Assembly: GCA_009760855.2 (NCBI GenBank)
Contig: WPIO01000071.1
Coordinates: 353,501 to 417,500, forward strand
Direction of reading: 5' to 3'
Length of the DNA: 64,000 nucleotides
Source: Cristatella mucedo
Taxonomy: Eukaryota; Bryozoa; Phylactolaemata; Cristatellidae
The translations under genes were made by a program, and so were the position numbers. The notes beneath the pieces were generated by a model. It was not told the DNA's origin. It saw nothing but the letters and a program-made list of their open reading frames with translations, and did not search any database. Of the stretch, positions 53,550-64,000 are shown piece after piece. Position 1 is the first letter of the stretch. Each line of letters opens with the position of its first letter.

Positions 53550-55175
53550 ATGGTCGTGGCAGAACAGCTAAACTCATATATCGAAACCTCACACCTTGCT
53601 AGTAAGTTCCAGTCTGGCTTTAGAGCTAATCACTCCACAGAGTCAGCATTGCTTAGGGTATATAACGACCTACTTAGGAATGCAGACATGGGTAGAGTGT
53701 CTCTTCTTGTTTTGCTCGATCTTTCGACAGCTTTTGATACCATTGATCACAAAGTTCTTCTAGAGCACCTCTCATCTCGCCTGGGCATCACTGGCACTGC
53801 TCTGCAGTGGTTCAGGTCCTATCTCAGTGGGAGACTCCAGAGTATTGACGTGAATGGACAAGGCGAATGTGTCTCTGCTTGTTTTGCTCGATCTTTTGGC
53901 AGCTTCTGATACTATCGATCGCTAAGTTCTTCTGGAGCCCCTCTCATCTAGCCTGGGCATTACTGGCACTGCTCTGCAGTCGTTTAGGGGCTCCGTGCTA
54001 GGTCCGGCTCTTTTCACGGCTTATACTCTCCCTCCTGCTGATGTGATTGCCAAGCACAATCTAGGCTTTCACTTCTATGCGGATGACACTCAGTTGTACC
54101 ATTGCTTTTATCCCTCCCAGCCTTCGAGCACCTCAAATTCTCTAAACTCACTTGCTGAATGTATTCAAGACATCCCCAAATAGATGGAAGCAAATTGTTT
54201 AAAACTAAACTATGACAAAACTAACTTGCTAGTTATGGGCCAACCGAGTGTGATTGACAAATTGGAAAGGCTGACGCTCAAAATTGGCTCTGCCAGCGTA
54301 TCTCCAGTTGAATCAGCTCAAAATCTAGATGTCATTTTCCAAAGCGACCTCTCGTTAGACGACCATATCAGCTTCACAGTCAAATTTGCATATTTTCAGC
54401 TTCATAACATTGCTAAAACTCGGTACTTTTTTTTAGATAAGGATACCACAACCAAGTTGATCCATGCATTCGTGACATCCCGTGTTGACTTCTGCAAGTC
54501 ACTGCTCACAGGCCTACCGTGATGTGCGATCTGGCGATTGCAGCTGGTGCAAAACTCTGCAGCTCGGCTTGTCTGTCGTGAGCGTCGCAGTTGCCACATT
54601 ACTCCACTTCTCGCCGACCTGCACTGGCTACCAGTCAAGCAACGGATTGACTTCAAGGTTTTCTCGCTCACTTTTAGGTCCCTTCATTCTATGGCTCCAG
54701 CCTATCTCTCTGACATACTCCCCCATCAGGCCAAGCATCATACCACCGGCTTTTCGGAATCCAACAGTCTATAAATACCTCGTACAAACCTTAAACCTTT
54801 GGAGACCGTGCATTTAGTGCATATGCTCCCAGAGCCTGGAAATCCCTCCCGACCTGCGTCAGATTATCCCCTGACCTGACCACATTTAAAAAGAACTTGA
54901 AAACTCACCTATTTAGGACAGCATTTAGTGGGTCCCTGTGATTCGTCCTTCATGTGGTTATGTGTGCTGACACTGTGCATGCTGCTACTAACCACATTTG
55001 CAAGCTGACCCTGTGCATGTCACCCCTAACCATAATATTCATTTTGTGTGTCTTTTCAAGCATGATTTACTTACCATTCAATTGCATTTCCTTTGCAGCA
55101 AATGTAAAGCGCCTAGACAGAGATTAAGTTCTCTTGGGGGCGCTTTATCAAGTGCAATATTATTACAATTATCAT
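53550..55175 (+). mobile_element. L2-A LINE with reverse-transcriptase palm
   Basis: This is one of the two longest L2-A copies. It encodes QSGFRANHSTESALL, LDLSTAFDTIDHKVLLEHL (motif A), LQWFRSYLSGRLQ and [12 protein letters not shown] (catalytic YADD), then the C-terminal region and 3' end. It is broken by stops (for example TAG at 54181) and frameshifts. It is inserted in the L2-B 3' tail: flanks CACATGGTC... and ...ATAGTCTTTGTAG rejoin as the L2-B sequence. Confidence 0.85.
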
Positions 55176-55269
55176 TATAGTCTTTGTAGCTTTATGGAGT
55201 TACATACGGTGATACGTTATGTTACTACGAGTTTACGCTCGCAAGATTCTCTGTGAGCTGTAAAAAATC

Positions 55270-55490
55270 AAAATGTATAATGTAATAATGTAATAATAAT
55301 AAATAAGTAAATGTATAATGTAATAATGTAATAATAATCAAAATGCGAATGATAAAAAACGTTTGCTGCCATTATTTATATTACATCTTTATTATATTAC
55401 ATCATTATTTATATTACATCTTTAATATATTACATCATTATTTATATTACATCTTTATTATATTACATCATTATTTATATATAGCATCTT
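55270..55490 (+). repeat. Tandem AT-rich repeats upstream of duplicate membrane exon
   Basis: Two direct copies of an ATGTATAATGTAATAATGTAATAATAAT-type unit at 55270-55340, then about three units of 33-34 bp (TTATATTACATCTTTATTATATTACATCATTA) to about 55485. The copy-1 intron at 29085-29110 lacks the expansion. Confidence 0.85.
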
Positions 55491-55521
55491 TGTTTTATCA
55501 GTCACGATTTTATGATTGCAG

Positions 55522-55630
55522 GGGAGGAGGCATTTGATGAGGCTTTGATTGCAGATGTGGTGGCCACAGTGATTGAAGCCATTCTCGGAAGTGCCTCCTT
55601 CGTTTTCCTACTATTCTGGTGCTGGAGACG
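55522..55630 (+). pseudogene. Duplicate transmembrane exon (copy of gene A exon 3)
   Basis: It has the same length (109 bp), phases, acceptor (TGATTGCAG) and donor (ACG/GTAAGA) as 29149-29257, and a nearly identical protein (GEEAFDEAL..., ...LLFWCWR). One change puts Glu in the middle of the helix, replacing the first Gly of the GxxxG motif. No matching leader or ectodomain exon is visible just upstream, and the matching tail exon is missing downstream, so it is probably non-functional. The frame is nevertheless intact. Confidence 0.6.
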
Positions 55631-55724
55631 GTAAGACTGTGGCTGTGTATCCACCTAAGGCTATCTATATATCAAAGCTGAATCCCAATTAAGGTTTCCT
55701 TTCAAATTTCTTATAATGAATGCC

Positions 55725-55885
55725 TTTGAGCCAGTAAGGCGGTTGCTTTCACGACCTGGGCCCCGAGGTCGTTTGTTTGAATCCTGCAGTGCACGATCCT
55801 TTGTTGCAACTGCAAGCAATGGCGATAACCATAAAAGGTCTTCTGTCGCTATACAAAAGAGGCTATGAAATCAGCTGGTATATAT
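55725..55885 (+). mobile_element. SINE-1 in duplicate block
   Basis: Counterpart of the 29343-29510 copy with the same flanks; slightly diverged. Confidence 0.7.
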
Positions 55886-55902
55886 TTATATATATGCGTA
55901 TG

Positions 55903-55942
<40 letters not shown>

Positions 55943-56224
55943 AGTATATATGGAAAAAGAAGCTAAAAACAATAAAAGTGCGTGGTTGCAATAACTGTAG
56001 TATCTAGTGGTTAGTTAGCTCCCAGCATCTAACTAAGCGTGGAAATTCACTCAGGAAAAGTAAATTGTAATTGATGTTCAATGTAGGCGAGAAGCCTAAG
56101 CAACTTGTACCTCTTATGAGTAATTTTCGCCTCCGGATCTTGGAAGTCCAGCAGCAAGGTCCTAGAAGGCCTGTCGTGAAAGGGTTTCCGGTATTATAGA
56201 CGGTTGATGCAGAAATGCATTTGT

Positions 56225-56615
56225 GTATCTCCGTCTGTAAATCCACAAAGCCACAAAGACTATGTGGGTATTAGGCAGGAGAGTTTTTTATAGTCCACCC
56301 ACAGCTTCAATAGCTTTCGGTATGCGTTCGGTGGCGAACAGACTTAATCTCACTCAACAAAGAGAAAGTGGGAGGCGTAGCAGAGTCATGACAGCAGTTG
56401 AGGTAGTAAGTAGCATGAAAGTAGCAACTCAGGGCCCCTGAAAAGGATGAGCCATGGTTGGCAGCAGGAGAGTAGTTGTCGCTGCGTAGGAATTGTGTTA
56501 GCGAGTTCCACAGCCTAGGAGTTGCCGAGCATAAGCATCTGTCACCCTGATTTAGAGCCGGAAGAATGAAATCGCTAATTTACTGTCCATACAGGACCTG
56601 AGGATACGAAAATAT
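56225..56615 (-). mobile_element. L2-B 3' fragment in duplicate block
   Basis: Counterpart of 29830-30270, more decayed. Confidence 0.7.
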
Positions 56616-56794
56616 GTAATTTAAAATAATGATTAGTATATTGAAATAATATGATTAAATAACGATAACTAAATAGTAATGCTGAATATTGACAAAATAA
56701 TATATATCAAATATATATCAGGATATATATTTTCATGCTAATTTACAAAGTACAGACTAGTTCGATTTATGAAGACAATAATAGTGTAATAATA

Positions 56795-58280
56795 ATGTAA
56801 GTAATAATGCCGTTGATAAAACGCCCTCAGAACTTAATCTCTTTCTGGGCGCTTTACATTTGCTGCAAAGGGAAATACAATTGAATGGTGAGTAAAATCA
56901 TGCTTGAAAAACACACAAAATGAATATTATGGTTAGGGGTGACATGCACAGGGTCAGCATGCAAATGTGGTAAGTGGCAGCCTGCACAGTGTCAGCACGC
57001 ATAACCACATGAAGGACGAATTACAGGGACCCACTACATGCTGTCCTAAATAGGTGTGTTTTCAAGGTTCTTTGAAATGTAGTCCTGTCAGGGGATGTTC
57101 AGACGCAGGTCGGGAGGGATTTCCAGGCTCTGGGAGCATATGCACTAAATGCACGGTCTCCAGAGGATTTAAGGTTTGTTCGAGGTATTTATAGACTGTT
57201 GGATTCCGAAAAGCCGGTGGTACGATGCTTGGCCTGATGGGGTAGTATATCTGACAGATAGGCTGAAGCCATAGAATGAAGGGACTTAAAAGTGAGCGAC
57301 AAAACCTTGAAGTCGATCCGTTGCTTGATTGGTAGCCAGTGCAGGTCAGCGAGAAGTGGAGTAATGGGACAACTGCTATGCTCACAACAGGCAAGCCGAG
57401 CTGCAGAGTTTTGCACCAGCTGCAATCGCCTGATCGCACATCACGGTAGGCCAGTGAGCAGTGACTTGCAGAAGTCAACACGGGATGTCACGAATGCATG
57501 GACCAACTTGGTTGTGGTATCCTTTTCTAAAAAAAGTACCGAGTTTTAGCAATGTTATGAAGCTGAAAATATGCAAATTTGACTGTGAAGCTGATACGGT
57601 CGTCTAACGAGAGGTCGCTTTGGAATATGACACCTAGATTTTGAGCTGATTCAGCTGGAGATACGCTGGCAGAGCCAACTTTGAGCGTCAGCCTTTCCAA
57701 TTTGGGAATCACACTCGGTTTTCCCATAATTATTAAGTTAGTTTTATCATAGTACAGTTTAAAAAAAATTGCTGCCATCCATATGGGGATGTCATGAATA
57801 CATTCAGCAAGTGAGTTTTGAGAATTTGAAGTGCTCGAAGGCTGGGAGGCATAAAAGCAATGGTACAACTGAGTGTCATCCGCATAGAAGTGAAAGCCTA
57901 GATTGTGCTTGGCAATCACATCAGCAGGAGGGAGAGTATAAGCCGTGAAAAGAGCCGGACCTAGCACGGAGCCCTGAGGTACCCCATATTTCAGAGGTTC
58001 CTCGGATGATCTTTGTCAATTCACACCAATACTATTTAGTTTCCCACTGAGATAGGACCTAAACGACTGCAGAGCAGTGCCAGTGATGTACAGGCTAGAT
58101 GAGAGGGGCTCCAGAAGAACTTAGCGATCGATAGTATCAAAAGCTGCCAAAAGATCGAGCAAAACAAGCAGAGACACATTCGCCTTGTCTGCATTTCTAA
58201 GTAGGTCGTTGTATACCCAAAGCAATGCTGACTCTGGAGTGATAAGCTGTAAAATCAGACCGGAAACAACTAGCAAGGTG
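56795..58280 (-). mobile_element. L2-A LINE with YADD region
   Basis: The - strand carries [19 protein letters not shown], the following C-terminal region and the full 3' end at 56800-56870. The flanking sequence rejoins across it as the equivalent of about 34.95 kb, so it inserted after the duplication. Frames are broken. Confidence 0.85.
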
Positions 58281-58601
58281 GTTTTATTTAATTATTCAGA
58301 AAATAAGTTAAACAGTCTAGGACCACCGCATCTCCAGTGGTCTGTCAATATAGAAAGTATGCTGCTTCTTTACTTTTCTCAGTTGACCAAAGGGCTTGAA
58401 TATCTGGACACGGGTGCAGCAGTAGGGGTATATATATATCAGCTGGTCGTTGCTAGTGGATTCGCTTCGCTGGGTTGAAATATAAGTTCATTAGATGGCT
58501 TTCGCGTAAATACTGGACTAGTAAGACATAGCTGAGCTATCTTGCCACTTGATCCAAGCACCAAGCGGCTCGGCTGAAGGGAGGGGTGACTTTCCTGCAT
58601 T

Positions 58602-58633
58602 AATATATATATATATATATATATATATGCCAT

Positions 58634-58685
<52 letters not shown>
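58602..58685. repeat. TA microsatellite
   Basis: Long TA run split by TGCCATAAAA, at the position matching the palindrome centre in copy 1. Confidence 0.9.
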
Positions 58686-58688
<3 letters not shown>

Positions 58689-59091
58689 CATGCAGGTATG
58701 TCCGTGTGTATTTAAATAACATAACCAGCTCCTAGATATAAATTTCAGTGGTGAATTGATACATACATATCTTATATATAGCCAGAGAGGAGGTGAGAGA
58801 GAAAAGAGGTCGTGAAACGAAATTTGTGGGAGTGCGCTCGACCTGTAAGCTCACGGTGTGTTTCCCTGAATAGTGCATCGGGAATTCCCTCTAGCTCTGC
58901 TGGGACCCTAATCGGCAAAGTGCTGACCTTAGGTAACCCACCCCTTATCAGTTTCCCACAAACTGAAGCAATATTGGAATGGACCTTGCTTCACAGATAG
59001 AGGCAGCTTATTTGCAGCCAACGGCTGCTGCAGGAGGACGGAGGCCACGCCAGGAAAATTTAAGTTGGCTGTCATCACACGTCTGTGTAAA

Positions 59092-59161
59092 ATGGTGAAA
59101 GCACCAGCGGCATTGACCAGTTTTCTCGTCATCTGGAGCACCACCTTGGAATGCACTGCAG
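59092..59161 (+). pseudogene. Duplicate signal-peptide exon (copy of gene B exon 1)
   Basis: It encodes MVKAPAALTSFLVIW... and ends GCAG/GTATTTG, with the same length and phase as 35920-35989 and similar 5' flanking DNA. The leader frame is intact. The following ectodomain exon, however, has lost its Cys-rich half (see 60348-60480), so the gene is likely dead unless another ectodomain exon is used. Confidence 0.6.
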
Positions 59162-60347
59162 GTATTTGTATTCGCAGATATATGCAGCTGGTCGCTTACA
59201 GAAACCAGCGCTTTAGGTTTTAATATGACCCCAGGCTATACCAACTACAACTCGTACACTGCAAACCGGCGGATTAGTCCATTGCTTGGCCCGTGTGTTT
59301 TTCGATCTGCTAAATGCACGGTCGCTCATACAGTATCAGTTTAGTATTTGGCAGTCGGACGCTTTGCAGATTGGCATGAACTGCTTTAATACTGCAAATG
59401 CAAGATGGCAGCAACTAAGTGAGGGCCACGGGTTTTCATTTCACGCGAGTTTATGAATTTTAAAAATTGTGTTAGTGCATGTGCACTTAAAAGTTATTAG
59501 TCAACGCAAACGATGTTCGCATAAAATTTACAGAACTTCTATACTCTTATGGATTAAATTATGGAATATTTCAAGAATTCCGAGTGTTTGCGTCATGATT
59601 TAATGAATTTCGCTGACGTTTGACTCTACCCTTCCTTGAGGTCAGGCCTCTATCCTTGCCCTTGCCATGAGCTAAGGCTAAGGGTCGTGAGCTAAGGCCG
59701 GGTCATTCTGGACAGCTGATTAGTTTGATCTATTTCAAAAGATATTTCCAGGCTGTTCAAGATGTCTTTTCAATAAAATGCACATTTATACATCCTTTCA
59801 TTCGTTCCTTACACGTAAAAGTCTTGTTTACTTTTTTCGCGAAAGACGAAAACATGATTTCGGAAATAACTCTGAAACCTACGCTCCAATTTCAGCGATG
59901 CTAAAGGCAGCTGTCACTTTCTGCAAAGCTTATGTGCACAGCTTCGTTCTATTGTATTGGTTTTTGATTTGAAAGTCGTTAAATCAAATGAGTCGGCTTT
60001 TAACATGGCAAGCAGGTTTCGTGTTACGAGAAAGACATGTTAGCTAGCTGTGTTTGCCACTGTATGACGAATTTCGGAGATACCGATTTTCAGCTCACGA
60101 TTCTGCTCATTCACTTCTGCTTGTTACTTTATTTGACGATCCGTTCATTACAGTAACTTTATTTCAATAAAGTGGTCACCAAAGAGAAATGAAGCTGTTG
60201 CCACGCATAGTAATGGGGCTTTAATTACAGTTGATTCATAATTTTATCAGTACTGGTATCGTACCGGTCAAGGGAGAGCCGTTGACGGGCGAAGCGCTTT
60301 GCCACACTTTTTATTGCCGAGCTAGCTAACAGGGCAAGGAATTAAAG

Positions 60348-60480
60348 TGCACCCGGATTAGCCTACGACTGCACAGGAAATAGCGACGCCCTCTACTGTC
60401 GCCCAGTTAGCTAGTTCGCCCTCTTCGGCGTCAGAGTCATGTAGTACTATGGCGAGTAGTTCTATGCATAACTTACTTAG
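60348..60480 (+). pseudogene. Remnant of gene B-type ectodomain exon (stalk only)
   Basis: The stretch around 60365-60450 matches the stalk-coding part of gene B exon 2 (about 38090-38180). The preceding sequence matches the intron near 37200-37310. Roughly 0.75 kb that in gene B holds the acceptor and the Cys-rich domain is deleted here. No usable reading frame remains. Confidence 0.6.
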
Positions 60481-60494
60481 CAGCATCGTGTAGC

Positions 60495-60655
60495 ATCCCC
60501 CGACGGCACAGTAGGTAAGGTGGTCGCTCTTTACGAATGAGGTCTTTCGCTCGAACCGTGCAGTGCGTGACGTTTTATTGCCAACTGCAAGCGGCGGTAC
60601 GAGCCGTTAGGACTGTTCTGCCACTGTACCAATGAGGCTCTAAAAATACGCTAGT
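60495..60655 (+). mobile_element. Diverged SINE-1 in duplicate block
   Basis: Counterpart of 38615-38775, keeping the AGTAGGTAAGGTGGTCGCTC head and the CTGCCACTGTACCAATGAGGCT tail. Confidence 0.65.
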
Positions 60656-61889
60656 ACCGAAAAAATTCCGAAGGAAGCTAAAATCTCAGATTCTCTGCTT
60701 TTACTTCGCCGAGTTTTCTGATTCTTTTATGAGCTACTTTTTATTCATCCTATTGCCTTTATTTTATATTTTTATGTCAAACATTAATAAATATTAGATA
60801 TTTGTATTTATATTTTTGTCTATTCTATATATTTCCTATAGTTTTTTGTTCTTTCTTTACGTTTGGTTCACTCCACAGTAGCAGTTTTTTTTAGGAAAAG
60901 TGGCCCATTTGACACTCGCATTCCTTGAGCCGCTCTGATCGGGTGAGCGACGCTTCATACCCGGTTAATATTCGAGAATTGCTTGAGGTCACTGGGTCGC
61001 TCAAGCATCTAATCATTAATTTTACCAGATGAAACAGCAAAATCGAGTGCCAGCTATCCTACGGGATTCTTCGGAGTTTGTTCCGAGACCAAGCCAACAG
61101 CGAGTAATTAAGGGTTTAAAGCAGAAATGTAATGATCCGGCCTCCAAGGCTTGAGTTTATGCATGCATACGCGTTTGTCAGGCCGCAGAGCTGAATTTGA
61201 AGTGAAAAGTGACATCAACCTGGCTCTAAACAAGCCCATGTGGTGAACATTTACTTGTCGCATCAAAGAGTCACTGAAGGTGAAGGAGATTTCAGTTCCC
61301 TTTTGGCGAGGAGAGGCAACGCTTAATTGTTTATGTGCATATACCAGTGGTAAAAGCGTTTGCATGCCAAAACAGAGAGCTAGAACTTGAGTTTTTCGGT
61401 TTCTGTTTTTGAGTTTGATTTTTTTGAGTTTTGAATTTAGCTTAGCTTGAGTTACTCTAGTGGCAGTCTTCTTTTTCTGCACACCATAGATGGAGCTACA
61501 GACGTCACGGTTCTGCAACCACTAAGCATATACAACTTTAAAATCAGGCGACGCTCAAGCTGCATTTAGTTATACATGAAATTTCACAATTGCATGTCTA
61601 ATTTCATTTCTGCACGCACCAGCTGACCCACAGGCCCGCTAAGTTGACTCAACAAAAGTACAGGCGGCCGTGCAGCCAGTTACTGAAGTCCGGAAAATAA
61701 AAACAATTGTGATCACATGGTACGACGTTGGTCGGAAGCTGGAGTTGACGGAGGGTATGAACAGTGTCAGGCATGATCACTCAGATGATCACATGATATG
61801 ATGATGGCGTGACCAGTGAGAATGAACAGCAAGAACAGTGTCAGGCATGACCGGTGTCGGGCATGACCAGTGTCAGGACGTATAAGTAC

Positions 61890-62470
61890 GTAAACGTTAA
61901 GTCGCAGGGGCCCACTAAATGCTGCAATACATAGGTACACTTTTAACTTGTTGTGAGATGTGGTCAAGTCAGGGGATGTTGTGACGGAAGCTGGGAGTAA
62001 GTTCCAGTCTTTGGAAGCATATGAACTAAATGCATGTTATCCAAAGAATTTGAGCTTTGTACGAGGTAAAGATTAACAGTAGATTCCAAAAAGAAGGTGG
62101 TAAGATGCTTAGCCTGGTGGGGCAGTAGATCTGATTGACAGGCTGGAGCCAAAGAATAAAGAAACCTAAAAGTGAACAACAGAATCTTAAAGTCGATGCG
62201 TTGCTTGAATGGTAGCCAGTGCAGGTGAGCGAGAAGTCGTGTGACATGGCAACTGCAATGCCCACGACAGACACGCCTAACTGTAGTGTTGTGCTACAGC
62301 TGTGACCACCTGATTGCACAGGTCGATTACCAGCAAGAAGTTAGTTACAGAAGTAAAGACGGGATTTCACCAATGCATGGCCCGACAGGGTATGTGGCAG
62401 CCCTGTCTAAACAGGTGCGAATTGTAGCAATGTTATCTAGCTGAAAGTAGGCAGACTTTACTGTGGACGA
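61890..62470 (-). mobile_element. L2-A fragment
   Basis: On the - strand it covers FLYSLAPACQSDLLPHQAKHL and upstream segments to about 62460; degenerate. Confidence 0.7.
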
Positions 62471-62479
62471 TTCCTTTGC

Positions 62480-62745
62480 AATTACGTCTGCTCTATTGCT
62501 ACTGAATACAGCACATTTTGTGCCGACGTTCTATGTTGGCATTCGAATGCTACTAATAACCACAACTACCCTTCTGACTATGCCACGCTTCAATTTTCTC
62601 GTGCGTTTCCTGAGTTGAAGTGAGTTGGCTACCGAGTTCGTAGGTAAAGCCGCGTATGATGTGAGCGTGTAAAGCACTCTCCTCTGAAAAAAACATACTT
62701 AGTCATTGGGGCTGCGTGAAATGACAGACCGAATAAATTCAATTC
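62480..62745 (+). mobile_element. Degenerate L2-B 3' piece
   Basis: Weak match to the L2-B end (GAAGTGAGTTGGCTACCGAGTTCGTAGGTAAAGCCGCGTATGATGTGAGCGTG). Confidence 0.45.
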
Positions 62746-63178
62746 AGTTACAAAGAGAAAATTAGGGGCTGCCTTTCTTGATGAGATTGGAGCTAAGCAA
62801 GGAAGCGATTAAAGCTCAATTAAATGAATTGCAGAACCGTAAGTTAGGTTATGATTGATCTCAAATACACTGCTTTGCTTCACAAGGATGTAGGCTGCTA
62901 AGATCTGGAAGAGTCGCCTTATCTGATTCTGACAGCCGTGCAATTCAAACTAAATTCTATCAATAGGCTCACGTACTAGCTAATCAATATTTAACTTCCG
63001 AGCGTAACTTTTTGCCAATGATCGCACTAGATCAGCACAAGCTCCAGACAGGCTGTTACCTGTGCTCAGTTGTATACAAGCTCTGACAGACTCTTGTTTT
63101 TTGCCACTTCTGACTACTTGCCAGGCACTCGGCATATTATAAGGCTTGCCAACTTTTCAAATACTTATCGCATACTCA

Positions 63179-63239
63179 ATGTCTGCCAGCTCAAACTTTC
63201 GAGTCATATTTACCTTATTTATCGTATTCTTATCGAACG
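63179..63239 (+). CDS. Putative signal-peptide exon of a further receptor gene (partial)
   Basis: ATG at 63179 starts MSASSNFRVIFTLFIVF..., a charged n-region with a strong hydrophobic core. It ends AAC G before the donor GTAAGA, again in phase 1 like the leader exons at 19844, 35920 and 59092. An AT-rich TATA-like stretch (catattataagg) lies about 40 bp upstream. No convincing second exon is seen before the window ends, so the gene would continue to the right. The call rests on the leader pattern, donor, phase and array position only. Confidence 0.4.
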
Positions 63240-64000
63240 GTAAGACCGAGCGGACCCACACACAGTTAGGGTGCAATTGTTTCCGCTTCTATAAAGCTTA
63301 TATAAGCTCCAGGCGTCTCGCCTACCGCCCAAGTGATTGCTTGAAGCCATGTAATCGCTCGTGCAATTGTCCATCTGGCCAGTTGCACTAACTTCAAAAG
63401 CAATAGAATAGCTAATAATGACACGTTTCAATGATGAGCGAAAGCTGTTATTGTTAGAACATGTCCTTGCAAGTTAGCTAAAGCATCTTTTTTTCGATCT
63501 AAGAACATCCACAATGAATCACTTCGCTAGATATTGTTACTGAACTCACGAATATTACTGTGCCCCGAATCTGGCTCAATTGTTGGTTACTTTCTTAGCC
63601 TGAAAAGAAGCTTTAATTTCGTTTCGCTGACAGTGAATTACGCATATAAAACTGTTGTTTCCTGTATACCTACTATTGTTTTGCTGGGTGTCTCATATGT
63701 TTGGGTGCCCTCCTTATTGTAAACAGCACTAGCTGTCTGATAAAGTGAGCTACGACAGGATCGGCAATATTCTGTAAAACAAGCTCAAAGTATCTTTGAG
63801 GTAGTCACTCTGCTCTCAAATTGGTTTGAAAATGCAACCGGAAGATCGTAACGCAGTTTATGTAATCATATTAGGATCTAAACTATACAAAACAATAGTT
63901 TTGGTGGATTTGTGTGAACAATGACCTTACAAAAGTGAGACCTGGTTCAAGTCATACTAATGTGTCTTTTATCATCAGTGCACGTGTCATAAAACTCTGC
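63240..64000. other. Putative first intron of the right-edge receptor gene
   Basis: No second exon in the required phase with Cys-rich content is visible before the window ends. Confidence 0.3.

Larger units (their letters stand above)
52545..61740 (+). repeat. Segmental duplication, copy 2 (decayed)
   Basis: It is collinear with copy 1 but modified by later events: a SINE-1 insertion (about 52900-53085), an L2-A insertion in the + orientation (about 53550-55175), an L2-A insertion in the - orientation (about 56795-58280), loss of the 30.27-34.83 kb equivalent, a deletion of about 0.75 kb in the ectodomain exon, and tandem expansions near 55270-55490. Its coding exons are the duplicate membrane and leader exons. 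Confidence 0.7.

Noticed and set aside
55377-55490. ATTACATC repeats considered as a CRISPR-like array
   Set aside because: The units are contiguous AT-rich tandem repeats without unique spacers, in eukaryotic intron-like DNA.

Overview
The window is animal-type nuclear DNA. It is AT-rich and dense in repeats, and its genes are split into small exons by long introns. There are no operons and no ribosome-binding-site logic. Two L2/CR1-like LINE families (called L2-A and L2-B here), two tRNA-derived SINE families and many microsatellites fill most of the space. This repeat load suggests an invertebrate metazoan, possibly an early-branching marine one. The species cannot be fixed from the sequence alone.

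The most interesting content is a cluster of small single-pass membrane receptor genes on the + strand, assembled by matching splice sites and reading phase. Gene A has four exons (19844-19907, 24689-25183, 29149-29257, 32312-32645). They join in frame into 333 residues: signal peptide, Cys-rich ectodomain with a short Ser/Thr stalk, one membrane helix, and a tyrosine-rich cytoplasmic tail. Gene B has a signal-peptide exon (35920-35989), an ectodomain exon with a long Ser/Thr/Pro stalk (37657-38355) and a membrane exon (40957-41071). Its only recognisable tail exon is a frameshifted relative of A's at 51605-51752. A and B share intron phases (1,1,2) and a six-cysteine spacing, but their ectodomains are otherwise very different. 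I do not recognise the ectodomain family.

A block holding A's membrane exon through B's ectodomain exon (about 27.8-40.2 kb) was duplicated to 52.5-61.7 kb and has decayed. The copy keeps a membrane exon (55522-55630) and a signal-peptide exon (59092-59161). It has lost A's tail exon and the Cys-rich half of the ectodomain exon. At the right edge, 63179-63239 looks like the signal-peptide exon of another member that continues outside the window.

Layout: 0-19 kb is mostly non-coding, with a diverged tandem duplication (1.0-2.6 kb), LINE and SINE fragments and a 0.4-kb GA microsatellite. 19.8-32.8 kb is gene A. 35-41 kb is gene B, with a 280-bp perfect palindrome and a TATA-like box upstream. 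41-51.5 kb is B's putative repeat-filled last intron. 51.5-52.5 kb is the broken tail. 52.5-61.7 kb is the decayed duplicate with later LINE and SINE insertions. 61.9-64 kb is a LINE fragment and then the putative next gene.

The architecture (varied Cys-rich ectodomain, single helix, conserved phosphotyrosine-type tail, clustered and duplicating) resembles receptor families used in recognition or immunity. That role is inference from architecture only.
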